Source of the DNA: Prevotellaceae bacterium UBA6398
Lineage (GTDB): Bacteria; Bacteroidota; Bacteroidia; Bacteroidales; Bacteroidaceae
Length of the DNA: 64,000 bases
Reading direction: 5' to 3'
Assembly (NCBI GenBank): GCA_002437495.1
Contig: DJQA01000016.1
Span: forward strand, 31,654 to 95,653
Under the pieces are notes generated by a model. The model was not told the DNA's origin. It was given only the letters and a program-made list of their open reading frames with translations, and did no database searches. Shown piece by piece: positions 1 through 7,905 of the stretch. Position 1 is the first letter of the stretch; each line of letters opens with the position of its first letter. Position numbers and translations under genes: made by a program.

Positions 1-384
1 CTTTTCAAAGCTCTCGTCTGTTGAAGAAAGCTCCACCTCGGCCATTGTCAGCCCCTCGTTATCGCCGTAAAACTCGTCCACTTCGAACATGTGCCCTTTG
101 AACGGCACAAGATAACGCCGTTTGTCAATTATTCCCGGCTCACAGAGCTGCATCAGCTGCTTTGCCTCATCGTGTGTTATCTCTTTTTCAAATTCGTAAC
201 GTGAAAGCCCGCCATCGTGTGAAGGGCCTTTTATGGTGAGATAACCTTTGTCATCGCGTATGCGCACGCGCACCGTCCTGCCCCTGTCGCTGCAAATGTA
301 GCCTTGCATGATGTGGGTTGACGAAGCCGCAAGATTCTTGTATTCCCCGCAAACGAGGAATTTGTGTTCTATCTCCAATGGCAT
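1..384 (-). CDS. CYTH-domain phosphohydrolase, partial (C-terminus beyond window)
   Basis: Reading leftward from an ATG at 384, 128 codons run off the window edge without a stop. The protein opens with M-P-L-E-I-E-H-K-F-L-V, the ExExK signature that begins CYTH proteins (class IV adenylate cyclase / triphosphatase fold). The expected alternating charged strands follow: RVRIRDDKGYLTIKG, then RYEFEKEI, then FEVDEF and AEVELSS, which line a tunnel that binds triphosphate and divalent metal. Bacterial single-domain members are usually about 155 residues, so about 30 are missing here. Family knowledge suggests inorganic triphosphatase or related activity; the true substrate cannot be read from sequence. 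It is the last visible gene of the fadD-prfB-small membrane peptide run. Confidence 0.85.
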   Translation of the reverse strand, partial: MPLEIEHKFLVCGEYKNLAASSTHIMQGYICSDRGRTVRVRIRDDKGYLTIKGPSHDGGLSRYEFEKEITHDEAKQLMQLCEPGIIDKRRYLVPFKGHMFEVDEFYGDNEGLTMAEVELSSTDESFEK

Positions 385-425
385 GTTCAACGGCCTTTTT
401 GTGGAATTCCTGTTCTATTTTATTT

Positions 426-569
426 TCAGTCCGAAAGCAGCGCGGCACATACTATGCATACCACCATCAGAACCACAAGGGCGATGAAAATACCGTTCAC
501 AATTCTTCCTGCCTGGCGGTCTTGTTTTTTGCGCCGCTCGTTGGCTTTAATTCTTCTTTGTTCGCTCAT
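426..569 (-). CDS. small single-span membrane peptide, 47 aa
   Basis: An ATG at 569 opens 47 codons ending in TGA at 426-428. The first 22 residues are strongly basic and hydrophilic (MSEQRRIKANERRKKQDRQA); the remainder, from about residue 26, is a hydrophobic stretch (GIFIALVVLMVVCIVCAALL) ending in SD. This is the layout of a one-span inner-membrane peptide with its basic N-terminus in the cytoplasm. It lies 29 bases after the prfB stop and 41 before the CYTH start, all on the same strand, so it probably shares their transcript. I do not recognise a family and assign no function. The coding-like composition, tight spacing and clean membrane segment argue that it is real. Confidence 0.6.
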   Translation of the reverse strand: MSEQRRIKANERRKKQDRQAGRIVNGIFIALVVLMVVCIVCAALLSD

Positions 570-598
570 GGCATACTTATTTTGGATTTTGATTTGTT

Positions 599-1720
599 CT
601 AAACAATGTCCTGCGAGTCGGCAAACTCCATTAGATAGGCCTTGATGAAGCCATCAATGTTTCCGTCCATCACACCGCTTACATCGCTTGTTTGATAGCC
701 GGTGCGGTGGTCTTTCACGCGGCGGTCGTCAAACACGTAGGAGCGTATCTGACTTCCCCATTCGATTTTCTTTTTCCCCGCCTCTATCTTTGCTTGTTCC
801 GCCTTGCGCTTTTGCAATGCGCGGTCGTATAGTTGAGAGCGCAGCAGTCGCATGGCATTCTCGCGGTTTTCGAGCTGTTTGCGGCTCTCGGTGTTCTCGA
901 TGAGGATTTCCTCTTCCTCGCCGGTGTCGGGGTCAACATATTGGTAGCGCAGTCGCACACCGGTTTCCACCTTGTTCACGTTCTGTCCGCCGGCACCGCC
1001 GCTGCGAAAAAGGTCCCAGCTTATCTTTGATGGGTCAACGTAAACCTCTATGGTGTCATCGACAAGCGGTGTTACGAACACGCTCGCGAACGATGTCATG
1101 CGCTTTCCCTGTGCGTTGTAGGGCGATACGCGCACAAGGCGGTGCACGCCGTTCTCGCTTTTCAGGTAGCCATAGGCGTAGTCGCCCTCTATTTCCATCG
1201 TAACGGTTTTTATGCCGGCTTCCTCACCGTCTTGCAGATTGCTAACCGTAACTTTGTAGCCGTGCGATTCGGCATACCTCATATACATTCGCATTAGCAT
1301 TGATGCCCAGTCCTGACTCTCCGTGCCGCCGGCGCCTGAATTGATTTTAAGTACGCACGACATTTGATCCTCCTCGCGGCGCAGCATATTCTTCATTTCG
1401 AGAGCTTCGATTTTCTCCACGGCTTTGGCATAGGCAGCGTCAACCTCGTTTTCCTCTATCATTCCTTCCTTGTGGAAGTCAACGGCAAGCGCAAGCTCTT
1501 CTACATCGGTGCATACTTCCTTGTAGCCGTTCACCCAGCGTTCCAGCCCCTTGACTATTTTCATCTGTTGTTCGGCTTTCTTGGGGTCGTCCCAAAAATC
1601 GGGGGCCTGCGTGTGCAGTTGCGCTTCTTCGAGTTCTATCTTCTTTTTATCTATGTCAAGATAGTGTCCGAGTTCTGCGGCGCGGTTTTGTATCTCTTTC
1701 AGCTGTTCAGAGGTTATCAT
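599..1720 (-). CDS. prfB: peptide chain release factor 2 (RF2)
   Basis: RF2 recognises UAA and UGA stop codons and triggers peptide release from the ribosome. The 373-residue protein has the GGQ catalytic loop at residues 244-246 (SGGAGGQNVNKVETGVR) and the RF2 decoding-loop region HRLVRVSPYNAQGKR near 193-207, where SPY stands in place of the SPF of enteric RF2. Many bacteria need a programmed +1 frameshift after the Tyr-Leu codons near residue 21 of this protein. Here the reading frame is continuous (TAT CTT GAC), with no in-frame UGA, so autoregulation by frameshifting is absent. The start codon overlaps the end of the upstream fadD gene by 14 bases, implying translational coupling. Confidence 0.97.
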   Translation of the reverse strand: MITSEQLKEIQNRAAELGHYLDIDKKKIELEEAQLHTQAPDFWDDPKKAEQQMKIVKGLERWVNGYKEVCTDVEELALAVDFHKEGMIEENEVDAAYAKAVEKIEALEMKNMLRREEDQMSCVLKINSGAGGTESQDWASMLMRMYMRYAESHGYKVTVSNLQDGEEAGIKTVTMEIEGDYAYGYLKSENGVHRLVRVSPYNAQGKRMTSFASVFVTPLVDDTIEVYVDPSKISWDLFRSGGAGGQNVNKVETGVRLRYQYVDPDTGEEEEILIENTESRKQLENRENAMRLLRSQLYDRALQKRKAEQAKIEAGKKKIEWGSQIRSYVFDDRRVKDHRTGYQTSDVSGVMDGNIDGFIKAYLMEFADSQDIV

Positions 1721-3482
1721 ATATTTTATACTTCTTGTTGTCGTAAATTGTCTCTATCTCTTTGGCGTATTTTTGCTCCACCACGTTCCTGCGTATTTTC
1801 AGGGTGGGTGTAAGGCAGCCGTTATCTACTGTAAGCGGCTCGTTGATTAGCATGAACCGCTTTATGCGGCAGAACGGCGGAAGGCATTCCTGTATTTTTT
1901 CTATGCGTTCCCATATTGCGCGCCTGTTTTCCGCCGTGTTTCCGGCGTGTTCGCCTGCCGTGCGTTCCGGCACTATCAAAGCTCCTACGAATTTGCGCCC
2001 CTCGGCAATCACCACGGTTTGGGCTATCATGGGGTCGGCGTTCATTGCCGCCTCTATCTGTTCAGGGGCGATGTATTTGCCGTTCGAGGTTTTCATCAGC
2101 TGTTTTATCCTGCCGGTGATGAACAGTTCGCCGTTTTCAATTCGTCCCGCGTCGCCTGTGTGAAACCATCCGTCGCGAAAGGCTTCGGCTGTGGCTACGG
2201 GGTTGTTGAAATATCCGTTTGCCACTGTTTTGCCGCGCAAAAGTATCTCACCTCCTTCGCTGAACTTCATTTCCGGTCCGCCTATCGTCCTGCCCACGGA
2301 CCCCGGGGTTATGCTTTGCGAAAAGTCATCGCAGCTCACGGTGGCCGTTGTCTCTGTAAGCCCGTATCCTACAAGCATGGGCAGCGCACAGGCGCGTGCG
2401 AACTCCTCGATGTCCTTTGCCACCACAGCCCCTGCTGTGGGCATTACGCGAGCGTTTTCAAGTCCCGCCTCGCGGCGCACCATTGAAAGCACGGTTTTGT
2501 TGCATTCGGCGTATTCGCGTTCCAAATTTTCGGGGACAGGCTTTTTACGGTAAACAAAATCGGCGTTGCGCAGCCGCCCTGTTTCAAGAGCTTTTTCCCG
2601 GGCTTCCCTAATGTGCGCTGGTTGTGAGGCGATGTGCGCATATACTGCCTGACGCAGCTTTTCCCAAAAATGCGGCACGCAGCACATTGCTTCGGGGCGT
2701 ATCTCCCTTAGCGCACGTTGCAGGTGGCTCGGTTGCCGGTTGACCACGAGCACTGCCCCGCATTGCAGGCAGAACAATGCCCATGCCCTTTCGAATATGT
2801 GGTTGTAAGGCAGGTATTCGAGTACTTTCCAGCCTTCGCCCACCTTAATCCGCCCGGCATTCTCCTTCAAGGCCGCGGAATACATTCCGTGGGTTATAAC
2901 AACTCCTTTCGGCTCGCCCATTGTGCCGCTGGTGAAAATTATGTCGGCGGCATCGTTGTCGCATGGCTGCGCAATGTTTAGCTTTATGCTTGTTCGAGCG
3001 TTCTTGACAAACTCCGCAATGTGGCGCGTGGTCATGTCGTTTTTGCGCATAGCCACTTCGGGGTCGAAAACCACAATACGCTTCACGGTGGGGCATTTGG
3101 CATAAAGCCCCGCCGCCATTACATATTGCTCTGCACCTCCGGCAAACACAAGGCGTGCGCCGGTTATGCGTACTATTGACTCAAGCCGTGCCAAACATGT
3201 GCCGGCGAACACCGGCACTACCACTATGCCCGCTTTATAGGCCGCCAGACTAACGTATATGCACTCGGGCATATTCTCCGAAAGCACAATTACTCTATCC
3301 CCGCGCCCCACGCCCGCCATTAGCATTGCGTTGCACAGGCGGTTTGCCATTTCGTCAACATACATAGCGCTAACATTGTGCCAAAAGCATACGTATGGGT
3401 TGCGATACATAATCGTAGTGCGATACCCATATTTCGCGGCAAGAGCGCCGGACAATGACGATAGCGGCACACCCAGGAACAT
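1707..3482 (-). CDS. fadD: long-chain acyl-CoA synthetase (AMP-binding)
   Basis: The 591-residue protein belongs to the ANL adenylating superfamily, which activates a fatty acid with ATP and joins it to CoA. Visible motifs are the P-loop-like FTSGTMGEPKG at about residues 184-193, the YGLTET motif in the middle, GDAGRIENGELFITGR, and the C-terminal hinge followed by NGKYIAPEQIE. Its length matches Bacteroidota long-chain acyl-CoA synthetases, which are a little shorter than eukaryotic ones. A -7 promoter box lies just upstream (3501-3508), and the gene heads a run with prfB. Acyl chain preference cannot be judged. The symbol is by family and not proof of a role in beta-oxidation; membrane lipid remodelling is as likely. 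Confidence 0.9.
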   Translation of the reverse strand: MFLGVPLSSLSGALAAKYGYRTTIMYRNPYVCFWHNVSAMYVDEMANRLCNAMLMAGVGRGDRVIVLSENMPECIYVSLAAYKAGIVVVPVFAGTCLARLESIVRITGARLVFAGGAEQYVMAAGLYAKCPTVKRIVVFDPEVAMRKNDMTTRHIAEFVKNARTSIKLNIAQPCDNDAADIIFTSGTMGEPKGVVITHGMYSAALKENAGRIKVGEGWKVLEYLPYNHIFERAWALFCLQCGAVLVVNRQPSHLQRALREIRPEAMCCVPHFWEKLRQAVYAHIASQPAHIREAREKALETGRLRNADFVYRKKPVPENLEREYAECNKTVLSMVRREAGLENARVMPTAGAVVAKDIEEFARACALPMLVGYGLTETTATVSCDDFSQSITPGSVGRTIGGPEMKFSEGGEILLRGKTVANGYFNNPVATAEAFRDGWFHTGDAGRIENGELFITGRIKQLMKTSNGKYIAPEQIEAAMNADPMIAQTVVIAEGRKFVGALIVPERTAGEHAGNTAENRRAIWERIEKIQECLPPFCRIKRFMLINEPLTVDNGCLTPTLKIRRNVVEQKYAKEIETIYDNKKYKIYDNL

Positions 3483-3500
3483 GGCAGTCTATATTTTTCA

Positions 3501-3508
3501 CAAAGTTA
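3501..3508 (-). promoter_or_regulatory. candidate -7 promoter box for fadD
   Basis: TAACTTTG on the minus strand matches the Bacteroidota -7 consensus TAnnTTTG. A TTG lies 18 bases upstream. The predicted transcript start would leave a leader of about 15 bases before the fadD ATG. Confidence 0.5.
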
Positions 3509-3771
3509 CACATTTATTCAATGCTGCAATGCCGCAACCCGATTTTTTTGATTTTGCGGCATTTTTGTCCATTGTTCAAAGCCGTTGAAAACTGTACCCG
3601 ATGAATATTTCGCACGCAAATAACCAAGGATTCGCACCTGCGCAGGAGCGTATTCAATACGCCCGGAATTGCGCCAATTGCGATGTTGCAGCGGCGTTTT
3701 GCGATAAGCTTTATGCGATGGCATACAGGGCGTATGCAATAAGCCCCAACAAATGGCCTAAAACCCAAGTC

Positions 3772-3860
3772 GGAAAAACTGCATCTGATGTAGAAAAAAC
3801 TACATAGGACATAGAAAAAACTATGTCTGATATAATTCAAATTATGTCAGACCTTTTTTT
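3772..3860 (+). repeat. 21-bp-phased double-hairpin intergenic repeat, copy A
   Basis: This is one of ten related copies in the window. A-rich linkers end at 3778, 3799, 3820 and 3841, exactly 21 bp apart. Units between them (for example ACTACATAGGACATAG and ACTATGTCTGATATA) are partly inverted copies of each other, and the copy ends in CAGACC followed by a T-run. The 3' flank (about 3867-3890) resembles that of the other copies. Upstream, 3645-3765 holds two palindromes around GCGTATTCAATACGC and GGGCGTATGCAATA and the string AAATGG, all shared with copy E. The whole 454-base gap between the acyltransferase and fadD (3483-3936) has no credible gene. Confidence 0.85.
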
Positions 3861-3936
3861 GACAAATACAAGTGCCTGAGAAACAACTTCTTACAAAGCA
3901 ATGAGAAAATCGGGCAAGATTTTGATTATCAGTGGT

Positions 3937-4959
3937 TTATTGTGACGCCGGCAAGTTCGCCTTTTTATGTTTCACGACACGGTTTATTGCATATGACAGC
4001 AGTATTGTAGCTGCAAACGCCAAAAGCAGTGCGGTAGTGAAGCCCAGTTTGTCAAACACTTTCAACTCGACAAAAGTTTGCAGTATGGGAAAATGCAGCA
4101 GGAACACCTCGTATGTGAGGTTGGGTACGGAAACCGACAGCGCGGAAAGCCGTCTGCTGCCATACGCCACAACGGTTATGGCGCACGCAATGGCGAGCGG
4201 CTCTATGGGACGCAGGCGCGTAAAGGCTGAACACATAAGCCACACCGCAAGGCCCGCAAGCAGCGCCGCCGCCTTGTGGCGAAGCAGCGATGCCCTAAGG
4301 TGCACTGCCGCCATTCCTGCGGCGAAATACATCATCTGCCCGGGCAATTGGCGGCGGATAACATCAAACTTTTCCGCTCCGGAAACGTGGTAAAGGTGTG
4401 TGAAAAGTTCGGAATAGCCAACCGAAAGCACGTATACCGCCGCTATAACCAAAAGCGGTCGTGAACGGCGCGAAAACCATACTATTGCAGGGGCAACGGC
4501 GTAGAACATAACCTCAACTTTCATAGTCCAAAGCGAAGAGTTTACCGCATTCACATAGTGCGTGTCAAAAACTCCGGGAAGGGTTGGGGCAAGGAAATTT
4601 AGGAATGTGAGGTTGGCGGCAAGGTATTTCAAGAAGCCGGCGGATGTTAAGTATCCACTTGCAGGCATTGTTGAGAACGCGGCAAAGGCGAGCGCACAGG
4701 CAACAACCACCAAGGCGTATGGCGGGAAAAGTTTCCGGAATCTTCTCACATAAAAGGCACGGGGTTCGGGGCGGGCGGCAAGCCCTTCGTATGTCAGCAT
4801 TCCGCTAAGCACGAAGAACACGCTTACAATGGCGTGCCCCTTTACCGGGGTGATGAAACTGTGGTGCAAAAGCACACAGGCGTGAAAGCATACGAGAGAG
4901 ACGGCGAAAAACCATCTCACCAACGTTATGGCATTGAAATTCCGCCCGCCGTATTCCAT
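3937..4959 (-). CDS. acyltransferase 3 family membrane protein (OafA/YrhL type)
   Basis: The 340-residue polytopic protein has about ten hydrophobic segments. It starts with the family's N-terminal pattern LVRWFFAVSLVCFHACVLL, which carries the conserved histidine of the first helix, and shows the typical arginine-rich YVRRFRKLFPPY loop. Members transfer acyl groups, usually O-acetyl, to sugars of lipopolysaccharide, peptidoglycan or antibiotics at the inner membrane. It starts 4 bases after the stop of the PorZ-like gene, so it is almost certainly translated from the same message. The acceptor is not known; surface polysaccharide or LPS is an inference from the neighbour. Confidence 0.88.
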   Translation of the reverse strand: MEYGGRNFNAITLVRWFFAVSLVCFHACVLLHHSFITPVKGHAIVSVFFVLSGMLTYEGLAARPEPRAFYVRRFRKLFPPYALVVVACALAFAAFSTMPASGYLTSAGFLKYLAANLTFLNFLAPTLPGVFDTHYVNAVNSSLWTMKVEVMFYAVAPAIVWFSRRSRPLLVIAAVYVLSVGYSELFTHLYHVSGAEKFDVIRRQLPGQMMYFAAGMAAVHLRASLLRHKAAALLAGLAVWLMCSAFTRLRPIEPLAIACAITVVAYGSRRLSALSVSVPNLTYEVFLLHFPILQTFVELKVFDKLGFTTALLLAFAATILLSYAINRVVKHKKANLPASQ

Positions 4960-4963
4960 GGCT

Positions 4964-7261
4964 TCAGCGCACCACCACTATTCTACCGCGTGCGCCGTGC
5001 TTGCCGTCAGACGTAACGGCAAGCACATAGTAAACGCCCGAGCCCACACCCGCGCCGCTGCTGTCCTTGACATCCCATTTGTAGAAACCGTTACTGGTTT
5101 TGGCTGTGCGCACAAGCTGCCCACCGGTTGTTGTTATCTTAACCTCCGCGCCCAGGGGAAGCCCTTCTATGGTAACGTCTCCGTAGAAATCGGGGCGCAC
5201 GGGATTGGGATATATTTTGAGGTCTTTGTCTTTGAACGACTTTCCTGTGCTTACCTTTCCGGCATTGTAGCCCATCAGCCCTTTGTCGGTGCCAATCATA
5301 ACCTCGCCCGTTTCCCTGTTAACGGCAAGCGAAAGCACATTGTCGCTAACCAGGGGGGAGTTTGATGCAGTGAAATGGTGAACAGTCTCTATGTTGTCGG
5401 CGCCGACAAGGTAAACGCCATCGCCCTTTGTGCCGAACCATTTGCGGTTTGCCGCGTCAACGGCTATGGCAGTGATGGGAACTCCCGTAAGCAGATAGTC
5501 GGCATAGTCGGTTCCATCGTTGCGTGGTACTTTTACCTGCTCGAACGTGAAGTTGCTGTTTGCAAAGTTTTCGGGGTCGTTTATAAGGAAAGGCCCTTCT
5601 ACGGTTCCCACCCAAATGCGCCCGTCATTGTCTTTGGCAATGGCATCTACGGTGTTGGGCGTGTAGGTTGTGCCGTCTTCGTTTGTAAAGCGATAGCGAA
5701 AGGTAAAGGTGTCATCCGAAGTGTCGCCGATGGTGCCGTTCACGTCCAAGCACGCCACGCCGGCGTTGTGCTTGCTCGTGGTGCGACGATGGGTAAACCA
5801 GGCCCTGCCGTCGTTGTCGAAAACAAGGTGGTCGAACGTTGGGTAATTTGCAAGCTCGTCAATATATATGCTTTGCCATGTGCCGTTGCGCATCATTATT
5901 TTCAGAATGGTGTCAACTTCGTTGTTGAGCATCCACAGGTTTCCGTCGCCGTCATACTGCAAGCCGCCTGTTCTGACATACAGGTATGGTCGCCATGCAT
6001 CGGGAACGGCAGATTGCAAAGGGCTGTTGCGGCTGTCGAAGTGGGCAGCATACATGCCGTTGCGGAATTCATATAGTCCGGTTTCGCCGGAGGACGCAAA
6101 AACGTGTGTCGGGTCGTATGGGTCTTCGGCAACACCGGTAAGGTTGCGGTATGGAATATTGGTATGGGATGATACGGTGTCCTCGAAATTGAAGAATTTA
6201 CCGTTCTTGTAGCTGTAGAGAGTGCCGTCAAAGTTTTGCAGGTTATAGTTGAGCGTGCCTCCCGCCACGAGAATGCGGTTTGATGAGCTTACGTTCATGA
6301 ATGCGCAGTAGTTGCGTATGGGGCTGTTGAGCGTTATGCCTTGCGCCACGGCTTTGAGCATTCCGTTTTCATCGGCCTTATAGGGCTGTGTGCCGTTGAA
6401 GCCGCAGCTTGCCCAATAAGTACCGTTGGAATAAGATAGGTGTTTGAAAGAGTTGCTGCCGCAAATCTTGGTTTTTGTTCCATCGGGCGATACGGCGTAG
6501 GCCGCATCGGAATTGCCGAAAAATATATATTGGTCGTTGCCATTGCAGAAAAACGTGGCGGGTACGTTGTCTATGGCCACAAAAATGCCCGTAGTGGCAT
6601 TTATTTCAAAAACGTGCCGAGCTTGTGCGTAAAGTCTGTCTCCCAGTACGCGCAGCTTGGTGAAAGCCGGATCGTTGAGCTTTGACCAATTTGAAGGGTC
6701 GAGAAGATTTTCGGACACATTTCCCTGAATTATTCCCGATGGCGTGGCAGCGAGGATTTTGCCGTTTAGAAGAACGGCACTGCTAACCGTTCCGATGTTG
6801 TATGTTCTGGAAAACTCCAAACGGGAAATGTCGAGCAATGAAACGCCCGAATTTGTGGCTATGTATGCATATTTGCCCGAAATGGTTATGTCGTTCACCG
6901 TTTTATCGGCAAGATTGCTGTTCATGAGTTGCGGGATGTTTGAAACCTTGCCCAACCCGGGATAAAACACATCGATGTTGGAGTTGGAGTACACAAGAAC
7001 GAAACATTCCAGTTCTTCGCAATATACCATGTGCTTTATGCCGGCATCGCTAAGCCCTGTGGTTTTGTTGTAAATTTTGGCTTCGCCATCGGACGGCGAA
7101 TATGAAAATATCGAGCCGTCGCATAGCGAGAACACATTGCCGCTGACCTGGATGTTGACAAGCGAGTTGTGGTATGCCCCATAGTAAGTCCAGCGGCTTT
7201 CGGCTTGCGCCGCAAAAACTGCAGCAAGCATGAATAAGATTAGAAATGTTTTCTTGCGCAT
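4964..7261 (-). CDS. porZ: PorZ-like beta-propeller protein with T9SS sorting domain
   Basis: The protein is 765 residues from the ATG at 7261. I chose this start because MRKKTFLILFMLAAVFAAQA is a clean signal peptide; an upstream in-frame ATG at 7357 would put 32 polar residues before it. The mature N-terminus (WTYYGAYHNSLVNI, then GLSDAGIKHMVY) matches PorZ, and propeller blades with repeated 'GRIWVGT' and 'GDGVYLV'-type strands follow. The last 90 residues (KIYPNPV through GSGVYYVLAVTSDG to RIVVVR) are a type A C-terminal sorting domain. In Porphyromonas, PorZ is a cell-surface part of the type IX secretion attachment complex that delivers anionic LPS. The rest of that system must lie elsewhere in the genome. 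A generic two-component-type propeller protein is the alternative. Confidence 0.8.
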   Translation of the reverse strand: MRKKTFLILFMLAAVFAAQAESRWTYYGAYHNSLVNIQVSGNVFSLCDGSIFSYSPSDGEAKIYNKTTGLSDAGIKHMVYCEELECFVLVYSNSNIDVFYPGLGKVSNIPQLMNSNLADKTVNDITISGKYAYIATNSGVSLLDISRLEFSRTYNIGTVSSAVLLNGKILAATPSGIIQGNVSENLLDPSNWSKLNDPAFTKLRVLGDRLYAQARHVFEINATTGIFVAIDNVPATFFCNGNDQYIFFGNSDAAYAVSPDGTKTKICGSNSFKHLSYSNGTYWASCGFNGTQPYKADENGMLKAVAQGITLNSPIRNYCAFMNVSSSNRILVAGGTLNYNLQNFDGTLYSYKNGKFFNFEDTVSSHTNIPYRNLTGVAEDPYDPTHVFASSGETGLYEFRNGMYAAHFDSRNSPLQSAVPDAWRPYLYVRTGGLQYDGDGNLWMLNNEVDTILKIMMRNGTWQSIYIDELANYPTFDHLVFDNDGRAWFTHRRTTSKHNAGVACLDVNGTIGDTSDDTFTFRYRFTNEDGTTYTPNTVDAIAKDNDGRIWVGTVEGPFLINDPENFANSNFTFEQVKVPRNDGTDYADYLLTGVPITAIAVDAANRKWFGTKGDGVYLVGADNIETVHHFTASNSPLVSDNVLSLAVNRETGEVMIGTDKGLMGYNAGKVSTGKSFKDKDLKIYPNPVRPDFYGDVTIEGLPLGAEVKITTTGGQLVRTAKTSNGFYKWDVKDSSGAGVGSGVYYVLAVTSDGKHGARGRIVVVR

Positions 7262-7301
7262 TCCTGGTAATGTAATAATGTTAATGTGCCTGCACGTGCC
7301 T

Positions 7302-7892
7302 TCAGTGTTCGTGGTGTGAATAGAGATATTCGGCGAGTTTATGCGCGGCTCGTGCACGGTGGCTCATGGTGTTCTTTATGTCTTCTCCGAGCTCGGCAAA
7401 AGTTTTTTGCTGCCCTTGTGGAATGAATACCGGGTCATATCCGAAGCCTTCCGTTCCGCTTTTCTCGTGTGCGATTACGCCTTCGACAACGCCCTCGAAA
7501 AGATGTTCCCTGCCATTTTCTATTAACGCGATAACAGTGCGAAATCTTGCATTGCGGTTGTTATTTTCTTTTAATGCGTTAAGCAGTTTAACCATGTTGG
7601 CTTCGGGGTCGTGGCGGTCGGGATAGGCGTAGCGTGCGGTGTGAACGCCGGGAAGACCGTTGAGCGCTTCAACCTCAAGTCCTGTGTCATCGGCAAAGCA
7701 GTCGAGCTTGTAGTTGTCGTAAACGTATCGCGCCTTTATGAGGGCGTTGCCCTCAAGTGTGTCGGCGGTTTCGGGTATGTCGGCTTCGCAGCCGATGTCG
7801 GCCAGGCTCAATATTTCTATTTTCGTGTCGAGAATGGCACGTATTTCTTCTAGTTTATGTTTGTTGTTTGTGGCGAAAACCAGTTGTTTCAT
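7302..7892 (-). CDS. rdgB: dITP/XTP pyrophosphatase (RdgB/HAM1)
   Basis: This 196-residue enzyme hydrolyses non-canonical purine triphosphates (dITP, ITP, XTP) to the monophosphate, keeping deaminated bases out of DNA and RNA. Signature segments are FATNNKHKLEEI at the N-terminus (nucleotide-binding loop), FADDTGLEVEALNGLPGVHTARYA in the middle, and the C-terminal GFGYDPVFIPQGQQKTFAEL with MSHRARA. Length is normal for the family. It sits 13 bases after sbcC and 40 before the porZ signal-peptide start, within a five-gene minus-strand run. Confidence 0.97.
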   Translation of the reverse strand: MKQLVFATNNKHKLEEIRAILDTKIEILSLADIGCEADIPETADTLEGNALIKARYVYDNYKLDCFADDTGLEVEALNGLPGVHTARYAYPDRHDPEANMVKLLNALKENNNRNARFRTVIALIENGREHLFEGVVEGVIAHEKSGTEGFGYDPVFIPQGQQKTFAELGEDIKNTMSHRARAAHKLAEYLYSHHEH

Positions 7893-7905
7893 TGCAGTAG
7901 GTATT

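Noticed and set aside
3601..3807. A 68-codon frame in the gap upstream of fadD
   Set aside because: It is made from repeat copy A and its palindromic flank.
3772..3860. The 21-bp period of the dispersed repeat as a CRISPR array
   Set aside because: Units alternate in orientation, spacers are only about 5 bases and A-rich, and there are no cas genes.
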